A stretch of 64,000 bases of DNA, from assembly GCA_907165065.1 (NCBI GenBank), contig OU015523.1, positions 42,893,702 to 42,957,701 of the forward strand, in the 5' to 3' direction. The DNA comes from Caprimulgus europaeus. Lineage: Eukaryota; Chordata; Aves; Caprimulgiformes; Caprimulgidae. Positions 24,701 through 38,764 of this stretch are shown in pieces. The notes below the pieces were generated by a model. It worked only from the letters and a program-made list of their open reading frames with translations. It was not told the DNA's origin and did no database searches. How positions within the stretch are numbered: the stretch's first letter is position 1; every line of letters begins with the position of its first letter. Made by a program: the position numbers and the translations under genes.

Positions 24701-27700
24701 CCCACAGGTAAATGTAAGGTGCTCTGTGGCCAGAAGGTGCAGAGGCATCAGCAGGTAAGTCCTCCTCCCAGCCTTGCAACTGCCCCTGGTCCCTGTCCTC
24801 TGCCATCAGAGACAACGGAATACTGGGTTTTCGGTGACTATGGGCCCTTGGAACAACAGGCCATGTACATTTATATATAAAATGCTGATCTTCAAGTGCT
24901 TTTTATCTGCAAGTAATTAAGAACAACAGAAATAATGCAGGAATCAGTAAAAATGTAAAATTTAGTTTCTAGCTAGCTCTGGTCAGCAGAAATCCCAGGA
25001 CATTTTAAATAGTCAGGCATTTGAAATACCATGCACTTCACATGCAATTCAGAGCAAGTGCAATTAGGCTAAGTTTTCTGGCCTAATTTCAGAGTAAGTA
25101 ATTACTTCTGCCTAACAAACTTTCCCTAGCAGGGTATAGTGCTTTCCACTTCCTACCTCACATTATTGCAGTGGACAGACAATGGCAGAAGTTGCTCCAG
25201 AGCCAGTGTGCACCCTGGGGCCGCAGGGCGGGCTGGAGGCACAGCCACAGCAGGGTGCTGGGGGTGGCTGCACCCCTTCCTTGAGCCAGAGGCATTGGCA
25301 GAGCAGCTCTGGGGAGGTCAGGGCGAGGATGGAGTGCAAAGGTCTGGTGTAGTCACAGGAAGGATTTCCCCTATTTGAAGTCTCTTTGCAGTAATGCATT
25401 TTTATAACGCTCTACTCGTTTGTAGGAATATGCCCACCTAATACCACTCTCCAACACACTGACCCAGCTGCAATGGAAAATTAGAGGGTTTTTAGAAGAA
25501 GCGTTACATGGAGTAAGATGTTAAGTTTTAGCTACCTGTTCATGCACTTCCACAACAATGCCCTGTGTCCCCCTCAGTCCTGGACCTCTGCCACCTTTCC
25601 AGACTGTCTTGTTCAGATCTGACATTGTACAGGTGTTAGAATAGGGTCTTGAGAACTTGTTTGTGTTTAAAATACCTTGAGTATCTGGACCACTATGTTT
25701 GTCTGAACAGCACTATATTAAATGGAGTCATTCTACTATTTAATCAATATTTCATATACAGTGTGATGCATAGCATTTGTTTTCCTGTGTAAATGTTTCC
25801 ATTTCATGATGTTGCCCTTCTTTCTTTACCCTTGTCTATTGTCTTACTAAGGTGCTCCCTAGGCTATGGTAAAAATCAGTTTATAGGGCTAGGGAACGTA
25901 TATATTTGTATTTGGAATTTTTTACCTAGCACAGCACACATACTTCATAATCTGAAATAAATCTACAGTGTATTAATGAGTACAGTGTGGATGTGTAGAT
26001 GTTTACTTTGATGTTACTCAGGATAAATTTAGAGTAGGATGGACATAAGGTCACCACACAAGGAAGGAGCACAACATCTTGGTAAGGACCTTCCCTAAAA
26101 GTGCTCAGACTTAGTAGCTTAGGTTAGAGCTGAACAGAATCCATGCCTTGCGCTCAGCAATGTGAGGTGTTGTTTTTCCAAGCTGGAGATCAAAAGGCAG
26201 TAGTGAGCCAAAAGATTTGCCCTGCAGAAAGTGGAGCAGTGAGGAAGTTACCAGTGGCTGCAGGCTGCCATGGGCTGGTAAGAAGCCAGCGTGTGTAGCC
26301 CTCCTGCCCTGACTTGTTTCCTTAGTCGGGAAGGGAGAAGTTGCAGCTGTTGAGGGGCTTTGGGAGGATAACAGGCAGAGGCAAGACTGTATGGATATCT
26401 GCGTTCCCTGTGGTAAATTGATTTCTAACAAACCAAGTCATAAGCAGACATTTGGAGAATTCAGTGTTGCAACAGGCACTGATATGTGAAACAGTAAGTG
26501 GACAGCATGTGCAGAGCACTGTGGAAACATCAACCTCTCACTTGGAAGAGGCTTATGCTGGAGACTGCAAAAGAACCAACTCCTACACAGACTGTGGCAT
26601 ATAGAGTAATCTTAACACCTAGCATTTTTGCTTTGAAGTGTAGTCAAATAGAACTGGAGGAAAGTCAATGCTATTTTGATGAAAACACCAATTTAGACAC
26701 TATTTTCTCTTTAGGTGTGTTATGGGTGTTAGGGATCTTTGAGTATTGCTTATTGACTTTTAGAGATGCTGGGGTTTTGCATCTATTACAACCAGAAGAA
26801 ATTCTAGTCACATAAACTGAAACTTTTATTCTCATATATTTTGGCCTTAACAAAAGATGGATAAGAAAAATTGTGGAAAATAAAAATAGTTGAAAATAAA
26901 GTCAACTGAATGAATGCACTTGCTAGAAACCAGCCATCACATTCCCATAGCATGGGGTGTTAAAAATCCATGCTCTGATTTTTCAAATTTCTTGAGAAAA
27001 GTGTTCAGGTTCATGTTGACAAGTTTAAGACAATTCACATATACCACAAAGCACTAGAAATTGATGCTTTCATAATAATTTACATTTTTTGAACCTAAAA
27101 TAGAGTTGTCCAACACAGAAAAAGCATAGATTGCTGCCTTTTGAAAGCAATAAATAGCTGTTGCCATAATTATTATTTCAAAATTCTACTTTCCATTTTA
27201 GTAAGGTAGCTCGTCCCGTAGTTGAAATGCTGTTAACCTTATCTGACTGAATCAGTATAAAATGTCATTTGCAGCTGGAGACTTCTGGGTGCTGGATTGC
27301 TCTTACCTTCTTTCCCCCTTTTGCAGCATGGGCTGCTAAGGACTCTTCTTGGAGAAGCTCTGTTGTGAGAGGCACAGGTAGGGCAGAGAGTTTCTCCTTT
27401 ATGCCCATCTGCTTGCACAGCAGCTTGGGTATCTGTGAGAACATGACCCTGAAAACGTCACACATTTGGAAGAAAAGGAGGTTTCTGATGGCTGGGGCAC
27501 AACCTTCTATCGATGCTGTCTGCAGCTTCTTCCTGTGTGATGGGGATGACACTTGCCCTCTCTGAGATACCACTTCTCCCCAGCTGTTGCCTAATAATGG
27601 TCATTCCCTACTCTGAAAGGATATTGTAAAACAGTCAAATTTCCAATAAAATGCCATTCTGTGCGAGCTTGTTGATAAATTATTGTTAAATATTAACATA

Positions 27701-27985
27701 ATATAAAGGGAATGAGAAAGGAAGCTCCTTGCTTCAATTTTGTCGTGTGCCTCACTGACTGTCTGAAATTGCTTCTAGCATACCTGTAAAACTCAGAAAA
27801 ACATTTGAGCTATGCCCTCTGGAACAGATCCTTTGGGGCAAAAAAGCCACCAAAAACCAGCTATACTTAGAGTTAAAGCCCTAAAAATATAAATGGTATC
27901 CTGTCTTCTCATCAAAAGATGCAGGAACCCCTTAGGAAATGACAACATGCTGTAGTGCTTTGGGATTATGGTAATGATATGTATA

Positions 27986-27993
<8 letters not shown>
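18703..27993. other. Gene-free single-copy sequence
   Basis: About 9.3 kb with no supported gene, RNA or transposon. Reading frames stay under 135 codons with unrecognised translations; the 134-codon frame at 21926-22330 and the 105- to 106-codon frames at 23062-23379 and 26111-26431 were inspected and show no domain. AAACCGC (19027-19033) and GCGGTTT (19040-19046) form a small perfect stem. A T-run lies near 23229-23246, and GC-richer patches near 18960-19200 and 25190-25340. The candidate element at 20810-21180 is listed separately. Confidence 0.55.
20810..21180. promoter_or_regulatory. Candidate noncoding regulatory element (POU/SOX/homeodomain cores)
   Basis: Several core motifs cluster here: a perfect POU octamer ATGCAAAT at 20979-20986, TAATTA at 20990-20995, AACAAAG at 20926-20932 and ATTGTT at 21010-21015 and 21049-21054 (SOX-type), and TTAATGACT near 20918. 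The sequence is unique, noncoding and free of repeats. An octamer next to a TAAT core is seen in some developmental enhancers. Chance is a real alternative in AT-rich DNA, and no conservation data are available to me. Confidence 0.25.

Positions 27994-28035
<42 letters not shown>
27994..28035. repeat. (TA)21 microsatellite with GT-rich lead
   Basis: Forty-two bases of perfect TA dinucleotides are preceded by an alternating GTATATGTGTGTG run from about 27979. GATA/TAGA-type low complexity follows to about 28100. Minus-strand translation gives an Ile/Tyr run that is an artefact. Confidence 0.95.
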
Positions 28036-28041
<6 letters not shown>

Positions 28042-31000
28042 CTGGTGATTATATAGATACATAGACACAGAGATAAAGAGAGATAGAGATACAGAGGTCT
28101 CATCTGATGCTACTAAACCTATTAAAATGGCAAAAGAGCAATTGGCTGAAGCTGAGCCCAGACAACATTCGGGTGATGGTGGTCAGAAAGGGATATCTTT
28201 AAAGACCAAAGCTTTGTTCCCAGCTTCTGGCAGAGGCATTGGGCCCTTGCTTGACCAGCTGGTGCAAGGCCCTGGGTTTCTGTCTGGTTCCCCACAGAGA
28301 GTGGTTGATGAGGTTGAACAAGTTCATAAAAATGCCTTCTTGAATCTCCTCTTTGCTGGTAATCTTGACAAGGACTTGGCTATGGCATTTGTCTCCTCCA
28401 TGCTGGTACACAGAAACTCACTGAAGCCAAAGCTCCCTACCTCCAGCTGGGAGCCTGGCTGGCCACTCTCCTTGTGCCATGGCTGCTGTGAACTCCTCAG
28501 CCTGGCTCCGGTCTCAGTCGGCATCCAGCATTAGAAAAATGTCTTGGCTTCAGTTTTCAAATCAGTTAGTGAATGTATCAATCCCCAGCTATGCCTAAAT
28601 TTGTGATGACAGCTCTGACCTTGGGGGATGGTGGGGTTGAGAGGGTTGGCCAGGTAATATGGGAAAAGCCTCAGTCTTGTGGGAGAGCATTTGCCACTGG
28701 AGCAACGTCTCAGCGCTGGGAGAGGAGCCTGATGTTAGGAAGCTGTCCTCCAAGGGAAAGCCTCTGCTCCACTTGTGGTGCTAAGAAATAAAATGCCCCA
28801 TTTAGTCCTCAGCTCCTTTCACTTCTTCCAGGCTGAAACAGAACGAGATCACCAGTCCAAGTAGCTTTCTCAGGCAGAGATCTGGCTTTATAACAGACAT
28901 GAAACTCCCTGAAGTCCACCAGGGAATTTGCTATTGCTATTGATTTTGCATGAAGCACTTTCATATATTATAGCAGTGAGTGATAGAAGGAAGATCCAAG
29001 AGAGGAGAAATCCATAGCTATTGTTAAAGGACAATAAAGTGAAAAAGGACTAATTTACCGATAGTTGAATGTAAGCTAAGTAGGTTCAACTTTCCTCAAG
29101 TCTTGACAGAGATGGTTCATTTTCAATAGCCATAACCACTGAGTGTTAACAGCAGCATCTTGAGGGATAATACAGATCCACTCCACCTTCCTCCCACGGG
29201 GATATTAGGGAGCACCTGATAATGTTGCCTGTGGCATTTTATGAAATTAGTTCAGAAAATGTGTTAAGAAACCCATACCCTTTCCTAGGAAATTTCTAGG
29301 CTATCAATTTGCTGGGCTGGAAATGGAAGGCAATTCTGTGAGGAGCAGCTCAGAGCAATGGTCAGTGGGTCTGCTGTCTCCATCACTTCCACAACACCAT
29401 GAAGCTGAAGTCTGGAACCGTTCCCAGAGCTAACACCAAGATAAATATTCAGCGTTCCCCTTCACTCCACATTTCTCATTCCTCTTTTACCAGGCTGTTT
29501 GCTTCCCAGTTGACCCATCTGACATTCCTTCCAATGACAGACAGCTCTCCTTGGAAGGAAAAGAGAAATTAAAAAAAAAAAAAAAGGTAGAGTTGAAGCT
29601 GTGATACAGGGCTTAGTGTACCAAGCATTGTCAAAATAAATCCTACACTCAGCGATAGCTTTATCCCATAGTACTGCCAGTCCCATACTTCAAGGCTGGA
29701 TTTCCCTGCGTCAGGACAGGTATTTTAGCATTTCCTTTCAAAAATATCTGCTTACCCTAAAATTAGTTTAGAGTCGGATCGCCCCATTGTAGATGCATTG
29801 TCAGGCAATATAGATAAAACATAAAGGCTTCTTCAGCATATTCTTCCCTGCCACCATGGCAAGTCAGAGCTCCAGCAACCTTCACTTGGTGGTAAAATCC
29901 AGGGAACCAGAAACAACTTATAAAAGAGCGATGTTAAGTATGACATGTCACTGAATGGGTAGATTCAGGGCAAAGTGAGGGTAACCTAAACTCACCAACA
30001 CTTTTGCAGAGATTTGCAGTACTGTTCTTCCCAGTGGCACATGAGTTTGTCTCCATCACAAGCCACGTTAGTCTATTCTCAGACACTGAACAGGGAGGGA
30101 ACAGGGCCCTCTGAGCCACCAGCAAGGTGGCCACAGCTTTGATGCTAGCTCTGTAATGTGCCTGAGAACCAAGGCTAGCTGGTAATGCCAAATTACATCA
30201 GTTGAAAATGCTCCTTCAGCTCAATACCCACCTACCAGAACCAGCACAGCCCATCTTATCTTGAGGGTCATTGGTTCCTAAAGAAGCCAAGAGCTGGGAA
30301 AATATAAAAACAGTCTTGCTCCTGTTAGTACCATGATCCCACATTTTTAACTGTTTGGATTCATTTGTCACCATGCCAATAGTTTTTTATTTTCCATTAA
30401 GTTTGACCTGAAATAACAAGAGCCTGCCTGTACTGTGGGCTTCCTTGGTCTTATGCTGAGAATTTGGAGATTAAAGCACACTCAACTCAGATATGGCAAA
30501 AAGTAAGCTGGAGCTGAAGATTACAAAAAGATGTTACTATATGGCAAAATGTCATTTCAATTAAAGTGTTTCTAATGATGTCAAACCATCTGGGAGCCCA
30601 ACCCTGCCCATCTCCTCTAATGTGGATAAAGAGGACCTCTGCTCTGCTGAACTCTGTCAGGGAGGGGGCAAATTCTCCGGAAGCCACTGAGCTGTCCTGC
30701 TGTGCGCCATCAGGACAATTTCCTCTCCTCATCACAAGCTTCTGCCAGAGTTGGCAGCCCTTACTAAATCCACCAGAAGGGCACTTGAAGGTCATCTGAC
30801 AGGGAAATGGGGATAACAGAGAAACTTACATCACTCCTGATGGTGTTCTTAGAGAAAATACAACTTCTTCCTGTGAGGCAAGGATTCATTAAATACATTT
30901 GAAATCTACATATTTTTCAAAAATAAAGAGTACACAGAATCCTGTGCATTGAATGGAACAGTCTGAGAAAGTATTTTTTTCTTTGTGTTGGCCATAATGA

Positions 31001-34000
31001 GTGATAACAGTACCAATACTGTTATATTCCTTAGCAAATAACTCTGCCCAGTTTCAGTTGCTTGCTAGGTTCAGTTCATCCAACCTGTCATATTGCTACA
31101 GCTTTTTACTGGTTCTGTACTGGTTCTTTTTACTGGTTCTTGATTTGTGCATCAGAGCTTAATTTTCCTGTTGCAGTTTAATTTGTATTGCTGAGGTATT
31201 TTCAAGGAAGCTGGTTTCCACATCTTGATAGAGGAAATTAATGGCAGAAATTATAACAAATAGTTAAATTACAGTTCTGAATATTAAGAATCAAAAATAA
31301 AAAATACGTAAGAAGCAAATTGTCATAATTTCAATGAGCAGAGTGCTACCCCCTAAACTGCAGTTTTCACACATAGCAGCTGAAGGAATAGTGTGGGTGC
31401 ACTCTAGCTCTGTAGCATGCCCAAGATGCAGTAACAATTTTATTCTTTAAGTATCCTAGACTGCCACAGCAGTGCTTTTTAAAACGTACTTCAAATAGGA
31501 AGGATTTCACTAACCCTTCAGAAGATATGAAATGTAGATTCATAAAAGCCTGATTAAAACATAAGAAACAAGCACCACGCTCTGGAAACTTGTTTTATAT
31601 TACTGAATGAGATACTTAGAGAGCCAATGACTTTGGTTCTGTTGGTTACACATTGTATCACAATATAATTTTCTCTTTTTCATGAAGGAAGAAACAGCAT
31701 GATTGTTTTCTTTATCTTTCCTTCATGTACTGGATGTTGTCATGGGAAGGATGAGTTACATCATTAGACTCTCCGTGGTAATTAATTGACTGAGGTTTTG
31801 GTGTTGCTCTACGCAGTGAAGACAGGCATAGTTGCACCAAATATGCAAAATCAAAATGTTAGGTGAATTCCACATTTTTCTTCAGTGTGGCTATCAATGT
31901 ATTGAGTGTGTTAAATTCCACGGCTCAGCTCACTGCTGCCTCCCTGGACTTTTGCATCTATTATACAACAGTCTAAAGGTATCCTCTCACTTGCACACAG
32001 AGCCATGATAAGCATCACATAAATGCCTACATTTCACAACAGTGACATAACTTGCCTTTATTCTCCACATATGGATGTCAGAAAACACCATGCGCATAAA
32101 TGACTACGTTTCCATAGAAACTAATGCACTTCAGGCAGAAAAATGGAATGAGATTTAAAAAAAATATCTTTAAAAAAGCAAAAGGTTAAAAAAATAAGGA
32201 AGGACACCAAATCTTCTCACATTTTTGTCAAAATGCTCAAAAGTTTTTCAATCAGCCCTTTATAAAGAATATTTTAAAAATCTTAGTTGGTTGATGGCAA
32301 TGACACTGTCCTGGACAACTAGACTGCTAGCTTGTATATTTTCCTCGGTATCTTTGCCTCCAATAATGTAGTTTGGACAATGTTTTACTTCCTGGCATCT
32401 TTACAGATGGTACTGGACACAGTGCAGGGGTGCCTGTGGGTTATCTGTGTGCCCCACACGTGTCCTTTGAGGGCCTGGCACAGCTCCCTTCAGGGGGGTA
32501 AACCTTGCACTTTAGCATATGGGTGTTTTTTTGCTAAAAAGAAAAGCAGAACCAGTTGAGGAGGAGGCACTGCTACAGCCTTTCCTTCATGAATTTTACG
32601 GGAAAAATGGGAGAGGCAGAGCAGGCACCACATTTCCACTCCTCCTGAGCAGTCTCTGTGTTCAGAACTGCAAGGACTGGACCAAACAGAGAGATTTTCT
32701 AACCAAGCTCTGCCAACCCTGGAGCTGGGATGGAAGCATCCCTCCGGCCACACAGTGTCTGGCACTAACAGTGTATCTCATCCATTCCCATGTCCACCAG
32801 CCACTGTTTCAGCATGGAGCTTTCATGCTCTCCCTGGGTTGAAAATACTTTGTGGTGACATGAGAGGGGTTTCTCCCTTTTTGGCACCAGGCTGCCTGCT
32901 CCTTGGCAACTACATGCTGGCTGTCTCAGCTCCTGGTCCAGCTGAATCAGCACTGCTGGTGAGGCTGGTGCTGCCTCCTCTGAATTTGCAAGACCGGCAA
33001 AATTGTATAGGCAAGTCTGAAAGGGTTACTGCAGCAGAACAGGAGAAAGAGTGAACAGAATTTTTCTGTATTTATTTTCTTTGACAGATAGGGAATGGTT
33101 TTGTTTTGCCTGGCACGTCATCAAAACAGGTTTACCAGATCTGCCACAAGTCTGATACAGACACAAGACAGAGAATGTTATACATTTTTTCAGTAATTTT
33201 CCTACCCAAGTCTCTTGGTCTTCCCTCTATAAATCCTTCATAATGCAGGTTGCCTACAGTGGTTCATTGTTTCTCATTGAATTTCTTCTTCTTTGTTTGC
33301 CCCTCCCTTTGCCAGTGACTAAAATCGTAATAATTTCCGCCAATCTGGGGACTGCTACGCCCACATAGCAGCAGCGCATTCCCAGGGCTCTTCTGCAGTC
33401 CCAGCCTTGGCAAGGAAGCTCAAACTCCCCTGGGTCTTCAACAAGGCATACTGGACTTCCCAAACAGCAGCTTTCACAAAAAAAAACCCAAAAACAAACC
33501 CTAAAGAAAGGTCTCAGTATACTGTTATCAGTAAGGTTGGGTTTTTTTTCTAGGCTATCACCAGTTAAGGGTGGGGTTTTTGCATGATTTAATAAGTGAT
33601 GCCACTGCTTAGAAGTGTGTATCTATCATCTGAGGTGTTTTGGAAAGGAAAATAAATACAGAGTTATGAGGTGACTGAATATCTAAGAAGATGGGGTAGT
33701 GGACAATAGAAACTTTAATAAATTAGTCATCTCTTTAAACTAACTCAGGTTCACCACAAGCAAAACCAGTTTTTTACCTGTCAGCCAGTAAGTGCAGCTT
33801 ATTTTCTAGCACAGCACAAACTACAAAAATCACAGCTGCCACCCTCTCTTGGTGGGCTCAGCAGTGGGAGACTTGACACAGATGTTGAATTATCGTCTTG
33901 TTTTGGCAGTGGTCATGCCAGATGAGGACTGAAACACACAGGTGAATTTGTAGCAAAAAGCCAACAGCCAGTTACATTAGGGCTGGATCCATCCATAAAG

Positions 34001-36524
34001 GATGTAGGCACTGAAGCATGTAATTTTGGAAACTCTGGTGTCGCCAGTGTCTTCTGATCCCTATTTTAGGTGCCAAGACACTCAACACCTTAGCAGCAAG
34101 CCCTCTGGATAAGCTTACCCTTCTCTGCACCATGGAGGAAAGAAAGATGCCACAGAGGGATTCCTTCTTTCAGGCTAAGGGCAATATTGCAGCATCAATC
34201 CTGATGTGTCTTATCCCTCCTGTGGAGTCAGCCTAAGGTGTAAATAAGCATTAGTTTATGTATATTAAAGTTATACATCTTTAAGGGTACTTAATCTTCC
34301 AAGTCATTCTGCACTTTGATACAAACCCTTCACTGACTTAATTCTAGATGCTTAATCTCTGTTTAGAGAGAACTGCTGCAGGAGCAGTAGCTCCAGATGC
34401 ACCTTCCTATTGCACAGGCAGTGGTTGGATGTGGCTGAGCAGCATCAGTCATCTCGTAGCCTATCTCATTAGCAGCCCTTGTAAGGCCTGATCTAGTAAA
34501 ATGTTTCACTCTGTGTTGACTTTAACTATGTGTTATTCCTCCTTTACTTCAACAGAATTACTTTTATTTTCACAGGTATGCACAAGCTTAAGCACTTTGT
34601 TAGATTAAATCTCTTTATTTTGGAAAATGATGGAATCTATTAAATAAAAACAGAGTAGGAAATGCTTGCTGCAGTAAAGTGCAGCAGTGGGAGCCAGAAA
34701 AGGCTCAAAGAGTGGGTAAGATATAATAGCAAGATAACATAAGTAATGCAAACTGACAAAAGAGATGTTAGTGCTTGCATTCTTCTGCTCGTTGAGACAG
34801 ATATTGAACATCTTGGTAAGTCTGGACCTGAGAAGCTGAAAGTCAACAACCCTTAAGAAACTGGGTTCTTCCAGGGCATTCAGATGGAGCATCTTTAATC
34901 TCCAGACAATTCTGAAAATTTTCTTATCACCTCCTTGAACAGTGCTGCAGATAGCAATTCCATGTAACCTGTCTACTTTGGTCCCTGAAACACTATTAAA
35001 CTTGCACTCAAGCAAAAGTTCTTGTCTCCTTCATTAGCTGCTTGTGGCAGGGAGTCTTTTGCTGTACTTGTACATGAAGGCTTCAGAATACACTGGGTGC
35101 TGATCTGACCTACATGAAAACATCCTAACAATCACTGTTGCAAAATCCTATATGCAACTAAACATACACATATCAAAGCAAAAAGGAGAAGTGGCAGGGT
35201 TAACAGCTAGGGCAGAACAGAGATTCTCTAGGAAGAGCATCTGTACCCAGTGACTCGGATCTCTGCCAGCAAAGCTGAGAAATAAAATGCTTGCACTATA
35301 TCTAATTAAATCTCACAGTTCCTAATAAACACATAAAATACACAATAGTGTGTTTCAGTGGTGAAGCTTACAATTTTATTAGAATGTACTATTACTGCAG
35401 CAGGAGAGCAGCTTATGTTATCCATAGATAGCAACTGACTGTGAAATCAGCAGGTTGGGCACTACCTGTTGGCAAACAGACTAATTCTACCATTTTTCTT
35501 ACAGCGCATAGTTACAAGCCCTCAACAATATTCTATTGTACTACAGAGGCCGCAGAGATGAGCTTTTGGAGCTGAGAAGTTTCAGGCATTTTTCTACTGG
35601 TTTTGAGGAAGATTTTGATGGCTATGTTCATGCTGAGTATTAGCACAAAGCTGCATATGGTCTCAGCAAGGATAATACGCCATCTTGGGCAGTAAAGTGT
35701 CTTGTCCCAGCCTCTTCTTGTGACAAGACACAATGTTGTCTACAGAGAGTAATGAACTTGCTTTCACAAACAACAGTAGATGTCTGTTGGTGATTCACAC
35801 TATAAAAACCTGCTTTTCTGTTGCTGAGTTCTTAATCTTAGTTGCCTGTTTGTGTGTAGCCATGTTATAATTATGTCTCTCCACCGCAGTCTGTGAACTT
35901 GTTAACAGCTGTCTACATCCTGTGGTTGTGATGAGCTCCCTTTCTGCGACTTCCCTACAAGCATCCATTTTTCTCTGATCTTTTGGCTGCCTTACTCGTG
36001 CCCATCTGCTAACGTGGCAGGATGCTGCTTCCAGGTTGGACCCTTGCTCCAGCAGAGGTCCTGGGAGAAGTTGGGGTTGTGCAGATAGCCTGTTTAACAC
36101 TGTCTCACAAGTGAAAAGGTCTTCCCCTGTGCCAGCTCCGAGGAATTTGCAACCTGTCTCTCTTTACACTCTGTTCATATTGCAAAACCATCACGCTGTT
36201 CCTCTAACAGCCAGGGTTGTTTGGGCCAGATGGCCCCCTTTGTTTCTCAGCTGGAAAAGATCTGAGGTAATTCCTATAAACAGCCTGGAGATCCCAAATC
36301 CAGGGACTAAGGAAGCAGGAGTTCAAGTGTGTCCTATGGCCAGTGTGTACAAAGCCCCAGCTTCCACATTCCTGTACCTGCTGAAAGGTCAGGAGAATGG
36401 TTTTAGGGTGGCTGTTGCTTGTTGTTTTGAAAACTTTCTGTCTGAGTTAATGCACCATTCATTTGTCTTAACTTCCAAGGTAACAATCTGAAAGAGACTT
36501 GCATTTAGCAGACTTTTTTTGTTG
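28036..36524. other. Gene-free single-copy sequence
   Basis: About 8.5 kb with no supported gene. The longest frames (28127-28534 plus, 34605-35015 minus, 36036-36491 plus, 135-151 codons) have no domain I recognise and no codon bias that I can see. Three copies of TACTGGTTCT occur at 31107-31116, 31118-31127 and 31131-31140. A-runs lie near 29571-29585 and 33478-33487. GC-richer sequence at about 32640-32960 carries frames on both strands and appears noncoding. Confidence 0.5.
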
Positions 36525-36791
36525 TTGCCTGGTGGCAGGACAAGGGGCAATGGGAAAAAACTGGAACACTGGAAGTTCCATACAAATTTAAGGAAAAACT
36601 TCTTCACTGTGAGGGTGAGGGAGCACTGGAACAGGCTGCCCAGAGAGGTTGTGGAGTCTCCTTCTCTGGAGACATTCAAAACTAACCTGGGAGCTTTCCT
36701 GTGCAACCTGCTCTAAGGGAATCTGCTTTAGCAGAGGGGTTTGACTAGATGATCTCCTGAGGTCCCCTCCAACCCCTACCATTCTGTGATT
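36525..36791 (+). mobile_element. CR1 LINE fragment, 5'-truncated 3' end
   Basis: This sense-orientation CR1 terminus of about 267 bp encodes the last roughly 60 residues of ORF2 (the [20 protein letters not shown] region) down to a stop near 36716. A short 3' UTR follows, with the GATGATCTCCTGAGGTCCC and CCAACCCCTACCATTCTGTG words, ending in about one terminal octamer. The C-terminal frame is intact here, but the element lacks the endonuclease and reverse-transcriptase catalytic domains. It seems to belong to a different CR1 subfamily from the 6.9 kb copy, judging by the ATTCTGTG terminus and UTR differences. Confidence 0.94.
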
Positions 36792-38670
36792 TTTCCAGGA
36801 AGGTGACTTTTCCTGTGTAAAAAGTAGGCAGTTCATAACCAGAATAATATATTTATTAGCAGAAAAGAAAGTAAAAACAAGTGAGGTCAAAAGACCTTCT
36901 GGTGACTAATATCTTGTTACTCACTGGACCATAAAAATCACTTGAGCTGGATGAGAGTTTGCATTTCTCCTGTGTAAATATCATGCTGGGGATGGATGGT
37001 AATACTTTGGGACCAAACTAAACAGCAGAACCAGAAGTGCCTGTTTACTCTAAGAAAGCAAACACCTTAAGTTGTACAACCTGCCTTCAAACTAGCAATG
37101 TGCTACAGCGCATGTTGTCATGAAACTAAAGAAAAATATTCATATGTGTAGTTCTTCAATAAAATGACTCCTCTAAGTATAAGACATAGGCTAAACAAGA
37201 ATGCTACTGCACAGAAAAGTCATACAATAATTGTGCATTCAGTAGAATGTACAAGATCTAGAAAATGTTTTGGGTATGTTTCACCAAAAATGTGAAAATT
37301 CAATATAAGAAAAAGCTACAACTCTTGTTAGTTGCCAAAAGGTCCACTGTCCTTGCTAAAACTCATTGACATAGATTGCAATAAATGGGACTGTTTGCTA
37401 CACGAACAGCTAGTTGGAGCCTTTGATGATGATCTCTTTAATTTTTTTTTATTAACAGTGACCAAAGAGGCATTAGACTGTGAGAGGCTATCTTCATGTA
37501 CATTTAGATGTTAGAAGGAAGCAAGAGGAAACAAATCCCACATGGCAAAGAAACTGGAATATTGCAGCCTGTGTTTCTTTAGTAGAGCTCCCATGTATGG
37601 CTACATAGAAATTCCCTCCCATTTCTCAGTTCAGAATATGATGAACTACTTAAAATCCCTCCCCAGGTGGGAAGCATTTTCCTATACCATGCCAGAGAGG
37701 TGTGTTCAGAGCCCCTGAATTTGATAAATATGACACAGAGTGTCACAGAGGAACTAGCTCAGTGCTTAAGGTTTCTTTTCTGTGAGCAGAGCCGGGCTAA
37801 CATTGCTGTGCTACTTCTGGAGGTTGTTCAGTTGGTCTTAGCTATGTTATCTGTGTTATCTGCTACATAGTACTACTGCGCCTTGAGAGAGATAAATCAA
37901 TCCTGAGACAAAAACACTGCTATCTCTGCTAGGGCACATTTTCACCACTGCTGAATCTTGGGGTGGCCACATTCAGAAATGTTTGATGGGACGAAAGAGG
38001 AGTCACTACCCCCCCTAAGGAAAGGAGAAGTTGCAGAGAAATGAAGCTGGGAAGAGAGGACACAGGCACAGATAAGGGTTAATGGGAGGAGGGGAACAGT
38101 AGCTGTAAATGTTTAGGCAGTTCTCGGGAATGCCTGGAATCTTTATTGCTGGTAAATAAATCTCACCAGGGCTGAAAGCTGCAAGGAAGCTCAGAGAGCT
38201 GGTCTAAGGTATGAAATGAGGCATAAAAAAGGAGAGTTGTCCAAATTGTCATCTTTATGCTGCTGCCTTATCATTAGTTCTGACACAAATATCATTGAGG
38301 AAAGATTTATGGTGTGCACTCATTTTAGTTCTTTGGATAATTGGATGCTAAATACACACAGAGCTCATCTTTCAGATATTTGAAGTCCTTCCAAATTAGG
38401 TAGTAGCTCTTTTGGAATTAAAGATTTCTGTAGCCTGCCCAAACATGCAACCCTTCCCCCTCAATGGTGGACCTCAAATACTTTAGCCTTGGTATACCTT
38501 TGAACTGTTTGGGGCAAACTACAGCTGTTCATTTAATTTCCTTGGGGTAGTTTATTAGCTTTTTTTTGCGTTCAGGCTAAACATGAAGATCAAAGTTGCA
38601 TCCACGTCATAAAAGTTACCAGCATCTGTAACAGCCAATTGGTATAGACAGACAATTGGTTTGGTCAAAA

Positions 38671-38764
38671 CCTGTCCAGTCCAGATTGCAATCAGCCACA
38701 AAATCAGCAGCACCAGTTACCATGCCCTGACTGTCTAGATCAGCATCATATTGGACTGGACAGG
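38671..38764. repeat. 13-bp perfect inverted repeat, 68-bp spacer
   Basis: CCTGTCCAGTCCA at 38671-38683 is the exact reverse complement of TGGACTGGACAGG at 38752-38764. A direct near-repeat CAATTGGT flanks the left arm at about 38636 and 38653. The 68-bp spacer is unique. A perfect 13-bp match at this distance is unusual but not beyond chance in 64 kb. It could be a transposon relic or an RNA fold. Confidence 0.6.

Noticed and set aside
28127..28534. 135-codon plus-strand frame starting MAKEQLAEAEP
   Set aside because: It looked protein-like at the start, but no domain, splice context or promoter was seen, and antisense frames are open over the same bases.
34605..35015. 136-codon minus-strand frame
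   Set aside because: The translation resembles no family, and the composition matches surrounding noncoding DNA.
36036..36491. 151-codon plus-strand frame before the CR1 copy
   Set aside because: No recognisable domain, and it is not continuous with the CR1 ORF2 remnant that follows in another frame.
38000..38220. LTR-like look (TTTATTGCTGGTAAATAAATC and purine-rich lead)
   Set aside because: I could not find TG...CA ends, a target-site duplication or a family match, so it was left as unique sequence.
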